A DNA stretch of 7,752 bases, from positions 1 through 7,752 of the forward strand of contig JAHFQF010000109.1 of assembly GCA_023266435.1 (NCBI GenBank), written 5' to 3'. Source of the DNA: Legionellales bacterium (GTDB lineage Bacteria; Pseudomonadota; Gammaproteobacteria; Berkiellales; Berkiellaceae). A program made the position numbers and the translations under genes. Below the pieces are notes generated by a model, which saw only the letters and a list, made by a program, of their open reading frames with translations, searched no databases and had not been told where the DNA came from. Below, in pieces: positions 4,068 through 7,752 of this stretch (its first letter is position 1; every line of letters begins with the position of its first letter).

Positions 4068-6068
4068 TCACTCAATCAAATGTTGTTTCAGTTGCTGTAG
4101 CTCATCTCTTAAAGCAGCAGCTTTTTCAAACTCTAACTTCTCTGCGCATTGTAGCATTTGCTTTTCCTTTTGCTGAATCATCTGGACTAAAGATTTAGTA
4201 TCAGCAGGAATTGCCAACGATAGTGCGCTCTTTTTACCTTTTTGTTTAGATTTTGTTTGCCAACTGGTCATGCCCTCTAAAATATCTACAATTTTTTTAG
4301 AAATACTTTGAGGCGTGATGCCATGTGCCTCATTATAGGCGACTTGTTTTTGACGACGTCTGTCTGTTTCTTGGATAGCAGCTTCCATTGAGCGCGTCAT
4401 ATTGGCTGCATATAAAATGGCTGTGCCATGTATATGTCGCGCAGCGCGACCAATGGTTTGAATGAGTGAGCGCGTTGATCTTAAAAAGCCCTCTTTGTCT
4501 GCATCAAAAATCGCTACTAAAGAGACTTCTGGCAAATCCAGCCCTTCGCGTAAGAGATTGATCCCCACCAATACATCAAACTCACCCAATCTTAAATCAC
4601 GCAAAATTTCTACGCGCTCGACGGTATCAATGTCAGAGTGTAAGTAGCGTACTTTAATCCCCTGCTCTGATAAGTATTCGGTCAGATCTTCAGCCATACG
4701 TTTGGTTAAAGTGGTGATCAACACGCGCTCTTTTAAAGCAGTGCGCTTTTTGATTTCCAATAATACATCTTGTACTTGATGCTCAACAGGGCGCACCAAG
4801 ACTTCTGGATCAATGAGCCCCGTGGGACGCACCACTTGCTCGACGATCTGGGCTGATTGGCTCAGTTCTTTGTCACCGGGTGTAGCAGAGACATAGATGG
4901 TTTGCGGACTAATCTGGGCAAACTCTTCATACTTGAGTGGCCGGTTATCTAAGGCAGAGGGCAATCTAAAGCCATACTCCACCAACGTCTCTTTACGGCT
5001 CCTATCCCCTAGATACATGCCTGCTAATTGACCCAACATGACATGCGACTCATCTAGTACCAACAGCGTATTAGGTGGCGCATAATCCATGAGTGTAGGC
5101 GGAGCTTGTCCTGGCGCGCGTCCTGTTAATAATCGTGAATAGTTTTCTATACCAGAGCAGTAACCAAGCTCTAATAACATTTCAATATCAAATTGCGTGC
5201 GCTCTGATAGACGTTGAACTTCTAATAAACGATGGTTCGACTCTAATTCTTTCAAACGTGTTTTTAATTCTGACTTAATTGCATCCACTGCTTTTAATAC
5301 AGTTGCACGCGGTGTGACATAATGGCTCTTAGGAAAGATAGTGATCCGCGTAAGAGATTGCTCGATTTCACCGGTCAACGGATCAAACAGAGAAATTTTT
5401 TCAATTTCATTACCAAATAACGCAACCCGCACAGCAAAGCGATCAGACTCTGCAGGAAAAATATCAATCACATCCCCCCTGACACGATACGTAGCACGGA
5501 TTAAAGCCACGTCATTGCGTGTGTATTGCAAGTCTGCCAGCTTATGCAGGATATCTCGTTGATCAAAGGTATCCCCTATGCGCAATAACAACACCATACT
5601 GAGATACTGATTAGGATCGCCTAATCCGTAGATTGCTGAGACAGTGCCCACGATGATCGTATCTGGCCTTTCTAAAAGTGCCTTGGTGGCTGATAATCGT
5701 AATTGCTCAATTTGCTCGTTAATGGCTGCATCTTTTTCAATGAAAGTATCTGAGGCTGGCACGTAAGCTTCTGGCTGATAGTAATCATAATATGAGACAA
5801 AATATTCCACCGCATTGTGGGGGAAAAACTCTCGCATTTCACTATACAGCTGAGCAGCTAGGGTTTTATTAGGCGCTAAAATGATGGTTGGACGGTTAAT
5901 CTGATGAATCACATTGGCTAAGGTAAAGGTCTTACCAGAGCCAGTCACCCCGAGCAAAGTTTGCTCTTTATGCCCCTCATTGAGTCCGTCAACTAATTTC
6001 TGAATAGCCACAGGCTGATCACCCTGCGGCTTAAAGTCCGAGCATAGTTGAAAACCTTTGATTGACAT
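4068..6068 (-). CDS. uvrB: UvrABC system protein B (excision nuclease helicase subunit), 666 aa
   Basis: UvrB receives damaged DNA from UvrA, verifies the lesion by threading one strand behind its beta-hairpin, and recruits UvrC for incision in cytoplasmic nucleotide excision repair. The sequence is full length and intact. Landmarks in order are: the Walker A motif GVTGSGKT (40-47); the damage-probing beta-hairpin YYDYYQPEAYVPASD (93-107); the UvrA-binding domain (about 150-250); the Walker B motif LVLDESH (336-342); YVSATPG (392-398); helicase motifs V and VI, from VGINLLREGLDLPE (501-514) to SLIQTIGRAARH (534-545); and the C-terminal UVR motif (EKLEFEKAAALRDELQQL, 643-660) that contacts UvrC. 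The ATG start at 6068 gives the expected N-terminus, but no good Shine-Dalgarno lies before it, and a 15-bp palindrome occupies 6074-6088. It heads a two-gene operon with the SGNH-type gene and is divergent from the aminotransferase. No LexA box (CTGT-N8-ACAG) was seen upstream. Confidence 0.98.
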   Translation of the reverse strand: MSIKGFQLCSDFKPQGDQPVAIQKLVDGLNEGHKEQTLLGVTGSGKTFTLANVIHQINRPTIILAPNKTLAAQLYSEMREFFPHNAVEYFVSYYDYYQPEAYVPASDTFIEKDAAINEQIEQLRLSATKALLERPDTIIVGTVSAIYGLGDPNQYLSMVLLLRIGDTFDQRDILHKLADLQYTRNDVALIRATYRVRGDVIDIFPAESDRFAVRVALFGNEIEKISLFDPLTGEIEQSLTRITIFPKSHYVTPRATVLKAVDAIKSELKTRLKELESNHRLLEVQRLSERTQFDIEMLLELGYCSGIENYSRLLTGRAPGQAPPTLMDYAPPNTLLVLDESHVMLGQLAGMYLGDRSRKETLVEYGFRLPSALDNRPLKYEEFAQISPQTIYVSATPGDKELSQSAQIVEQVVRPTGLIDPEVLVRPVEHQVQDVLLEIKKRTALKERVLITTLTKRMAEDLTEYLSEQGIKVRYLHSDIDTVERVEILRDLRLGEFDVLVGINLLREGLDLPEVSLVAIFDADKEGFLRSTRSLIQTIGRAARHIHGTAILYAANMTRSMEAAIQETDRRRQKQVAYNEAHGITPQSISKKIVDILEGMTSWQTKSKQKGKKSALSLAIPADTKSLVQMIQQKEKQMLQCAEKLEFEKAAALRDELQQLKQHLIE

Positions 6069-6073
6069 GATTG

Positions 6074-6088
6074 AATAGGCAGCCTATT
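6074..6088. repeat. 15-bp palindrome in the uvrB-aminotransferase divergent gap
   Basis: AATAGGC-A-GCCTATT is a perfect inverted repeat with a single-base centre, followed by a run of T on the plus strand. It fills much of the 52-bp gap and lies just upstream of the uvrB start codon. The one-base centre makes a tight RNA hairpin unlikely, so a protein-binding site is more plausible than a terminator. No regulator can be named. Confidence 0.5.
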
Positions 6089-6120
6089 TTTTTTCAAGTG
6101 TACCATACAAGGGGATTACC

Positions 6121-7314
6121 GTGAATATTCGTCTGTCTGACCGAGTCCAATGCATTAAGCCCTCACCGACTTTAGCCGTTAGTGCACGCGCGCAAGCTTT
6201 ACGGGCCGAAGGGATTGATATCATTGATTTAGGGGTTGGCGAGCCTGATTTTGACACCCCTCAGTTTATTAAAAATGCTGCCATTCAAGCATTAGCGGAT
6301 GGATACACAAAGTACACTGCTGTAGATGGTCTACCCTCTCTTAAAAAAGCCATTGTGCAAAAATTTGCCAAAGAAAATAACCTACAATACGAACCTAACC
6401 AAGTCTTAGTATCTTGCGGCGGCAAACAAAGCTTTTTCAATTTAATCCAAGCCTTCATTAATGAAGGGGATGAGGTGATTATTCCCGCCCCCTACTGGGT
6501 GTCTTATCCAGATATCGTGTTATTGGCCGGCGGAAAGCCAGTTGTCTTGGAAACAAACATGGCTGATCAGTTTAAAATCACCCCTGCACAGCTTGAACAA
6601 GCCATCACAGCCAAAACTAAATTGTTTGTTATCAACAGCCCCTCGAACCCCAGTGGTCTGGCTTACACCAGCGAAGAATTAGCGGCACTTGGTAAAGTCT
6701 TATTGAAACATCCGCATGTATTAGTGGCTACCGATGACATGTATGAACACATGCTTTGGAATCATATGCCCTTTCGTAACATTTTGATGGTTACTCCAGA
6801 ATTATACGATCGAACAATGGTATTGAATGGGGTTTCTAAAGCCTATGCCATGACTGGTTGGCGGATTGGATACTGTGCAGGTCCTAAAGCCTTGATTCAA
6901 GCCATGACGAAAATTCAAGGTCAAAGTACGTCCAATCCGACAGCTATCTCACAAAAAGCAGCTGAAGCAGCGCTATCCGGCCCACAAGACTCAATTCAAC
7001 ATATGCTAGAAGCTTTTAAAACTCGACACGACTTTGTCTATAAAGCACTGAATCAAATCCCTGGCATTCAATGCCTGCCCTCTGATGGAACTTTTTATAC
7101 CTTTCCTGACATGCACGCATTAATTGGCAAAACCTCCAATGTCACTAACGATGTACAATTGGCAGAATTTTTCCTGACTCAAGCTCAAGTAGCCATGGTC
7201 CCCGGCTCTGCCTTTGGCACCCCTGGATTTATGCGGATGTCTTTTGCTACCAGCATGGAAAAGTTAGAAAAAGCCATTGAGCGCATTGAAAAAGCGGTCA
7301 TGCTTTTGGTCTAA
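6121..7314 (+). CDS. Class I PLP-dependent aspartate aminotransferase (subgroup I-beta type), 397 aa
   Basis: The enzyme moves an amino group between aspartate and 2-oxoglutarate through pyridoxal phosphate in the cytoplasm. Members of this subgroup may also use prephenate or aromatic substrates. Key elements are the N-terminal glycine-rich LGVGEPDFDTP (37-47), SCGGKQSFFN (98-107) at the cofactor phosphate, SPSNPSG (173-179) with Asn175, and TDDMYEH (204-210) with Asp205 near the pyridine nitrogen and Tyr208. The Schiff-base Lys240 lies in GVSKAYAMTGWRIGY, with Arg248 at the phosphate. Arg372 (FMRMSFATS) would bind the substrate carboxylate. Length and motifs are normal and unbroken. The start is GTG, with AAGGGG 6 bases upstream (6109-6114). 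The gene is divergent from uvrB over 52 bp and is followed by a stem-loop terminator. I recall this divergent neighbour pair from Coxiella and Legionella. Names used for such genes include aspC, aspB and aatA, so no symbol is assigned. Confidence 0.93.
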   Translation: MNIRLSDRVQCIKPSPTLAVSARAQALRAEGIDIIDLGVGEPDFDTPQFIKNAAIQALADGYTKYTAVDGLPSLKKAIVQKFAKENNLQYEPNQVLVSCGGKQSFFNLIQAFINEGDEVIIPAPYWVSYPDIVLLAGGKPVVLETNMADQFKITPAQLEQAITAKTKLFVINSPSNPSGLAYTSEELAALGKVLLKHPHVLVATDDMYEHMLWNHMPFRNILMVTPELYDRTMVLNGVSKAYAMTGWRIGYCAGPKALIQAMTKIQGQSTSNPTAISQKAAEAALSGPQDSIQHMLEAFKTRHDFVYKALNQIPGIQCLPSDGTFYTFPDMHALIGKTSNVTNDVQLAEFFLTQAQVAMVPGSAFGTPGFMRMSFATSMEKLEKAIERIEKAVMLLV

Positions 7315-7320
7315 AAAAAA

Positions 7321-7357
7321 GCAAGGCTCTATTCTTTTTTGAGAGAGCCTGCCTTTT
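7321..7357 (+). terminator. Intrinsic terminator of the aminotransferase gene
   Basis: The arm GCAAGGCTCT (7321-7330) pairs with AGAGCCTGC (7344-7352), leaving one bulged A, around a T-rich loop. CTTTT follows. An A-run just before the stem (within and after the stop codon) could give weaker activity on the opposite strand. The T-tract runs directly into the left end of the second inverted-repeat element. Confidence 0.75.
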
Positions 7358-7514
7358 ATACCCAAGATACTCCAATACAGGTTCCTAGCTGCTCAAATTT
7401 AACCCTCTGCAGCCTTCCTCACCTCAAAGTATCGACTATTCCTTGGTTCGGAAAACTTCATCTGGCTAAATCCGCTTTGCTATAAACTACGCATTTTGAA
7501 GCATCTTGGGTATA
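7357..7514. repeat. 158-bp inverted-repeat element, copy 2 (MITE-like)
   Basis: This is the second copy of the family seen at 1758-1920, in the same orientation. It starts TATACCCAAG and ends CTTGGGTATA. The right 60 bases (7455-7514) match 1861-1920 with four differences, and 7473-7501 is identical to 1879-1907. The left arm is more decayed: the outer 12 bases pair perfectly with the right end, but only 18 of 24 do overall. Shared internal stretches (for example TCTAGCTGC/CCTAGCTGC and GCAGCCTTC/GAAGCCTTC near the left, TCATCTGG near the right) show it is the same element. As with copy 1, it lies between convergent genes, ending 12 bases before the stop codon of the minus-strand gene. Confidence 0.85.
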
Positions 7515-7526
7515 TATTTTTGTTCT

Positions 7527-7752
7527 CTAGCTTGGCTTAAGTTTAGGATATTGTCCACGATACTCAGCCAGCTCTAATGCCATGCTCTCTGCTTGAGATT
7601 TAAGCCTTGCATACTCTAACTGTAGTTTTTCATAATGTGATGTCAATGTGTCTGCCCGTTCCACCTTGCCCTCCAAATTTTTTATATACGCTTTTTTACG
7701 TTTTCGACTATCCCTGGCACTTTGCCTATTTTTTTCAGCCTTGTCGTCGTCA
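7527..7752 (-). CDS. C-terminal part of a protein with an apparent eukaryotic-type bZIP (basic region-leucine zipper) domain
   Basis: The frame enters from the right edge and ends at TAG (7527-7529), leaving 74 visible residues; the start and N-terminal part are outside. Visible residues 4-30 read KAEKNRQSARDSRKRKK, then AYIKNLEGKV. This has the bZIP signature Asn8-x7-Arg16-x9-Leu26, with the small residues (Ser11, Ala12) and Ser15 at the base-contacting positions. The lysine/arginine cluster at 16-20 (RKRKK) would also serve as a nuclear localisation signal in a host. A heptad coiled coil follows (L29-type register at Leu36, Leu43, Leu50 and Met57, with Tyr40, Tyr47 and Ala54 at the alternate core positions). 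It is not the canonical Leu26-Leu33-Leu40 register, since residues 33 and 40 are Ala and Tyr. The zipper ends about 13 residues before the C-terminus. The bZIP fold is a eukaryotic DNA-binding dimer, so this gene may have been acquired from a host and may act there. A bacterial coiled-coil protein with a chance match is the alternative. Confidence 0.72.
   Translation of the reverse strand, partial: DDDKAEKNRQSARDSRKRKKAYIKNLEGKVERADTLTSHYEKLQLEYARLKSQAESMALELAEYRGQYPKLKPS

Noticed and set aside
4462..5562. Two plus-strand frames (4462-4647, 5341-5562) and a similar shadow at 3812-3997 on the minus strand
   Set aside because: All lie inside intact uvrB or the SGNH-type gene in another frame, with no independent signals.
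6074..6094. Palindrome plus T-run read as an intrinsic terminator
   Set aside because: The dyad has a one-base centre, so the stem would lose pairs to form a loop. It sits between two divergent start codons, where no transcript needs to end.
6069..6120. LexA/SOS box upstream of uvrB
   Set aside because: No CTGT-N8-ACAG match was found. The TGTACCATACA dyad at 6099-6109 has only 4-base arms and the wrong spacing.
1..7752. CRISPR arrays, rRNA genes, transposase genes, riboswitches
   Set aside because: No regularly spaced repeats, conserved rRNA segments, transposase motifs or known leader structures were seen on either strand.

Overview
The base composition (A/T-rich, roughly 40-45% GC by eye), bacterial promoters and Shine-Dalgarno sites, and a tRNA with an encoded CCA point to a gammaproteobacterium. 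A divergent uvrB / class I aspartate aminotransferase pair is an arrangement I recall from Coxiella and Legionella. Together with an apparently eukaryotic-type bZIP domain at the right edge, this suggests a host-associated member of the Legionellales. That placement is an inference and would need a protein search.

Layout. Bases 1-689 (minus strand) hold two small membrane proteins I cannot name: one cut by the window edge, and one of 146 residues with a hydrophobic hairpin and a long polar tail. A tRNA-Val(GAC) gene lies at 834-909 on the minus strand. A lone type IV pilin-like gene follows at 995-1756 on the plus strand. A short inverted-repeat element (1758-1920) fills the gap between the pilin gene and a convergent TetR-family regulator (1931-2506, minus). 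The regulator is divergent from a VOC/glyoxalase-fold protein (2608-3015, plus). Between them are two copies of a 16-bp operator, each covering the -35 box of one of two overlapping divergent promoters. Next come an SGNH-type hydrolase (3024-4055) and uvrB (4068-6068), a tight two-gene minus-strand operon. Divergent from uvrB is a class I aminotransferase (6121-7314), closed by a stem-loop terminator. A second copy of the inverted-repeat element (7357-7514) separates it from a convergent gene whose 3' end (7527-7752, minus) encodes the bZIP-like region.

How the parts relate. UvrB (nucleotide excision repair) and the aminotransferase are housekeeping. The TetR/VOC pair looks like a self-contained ligand-responsive switch of unknown ligand. 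The most unusual item is the right-edge protein: it carries the exact N-x7-R-x9-L spacing of eukaryotic bZIP DNA-binding domains, followed by a heptad coiled coil, so it could be a host-directed nuclear protein. The second notable pattern is that both copies of the repeat sit in the same orientation between convergent gene ends, with their conserved right arm 10-12 bp from the stop codon of the minus-strand gene.
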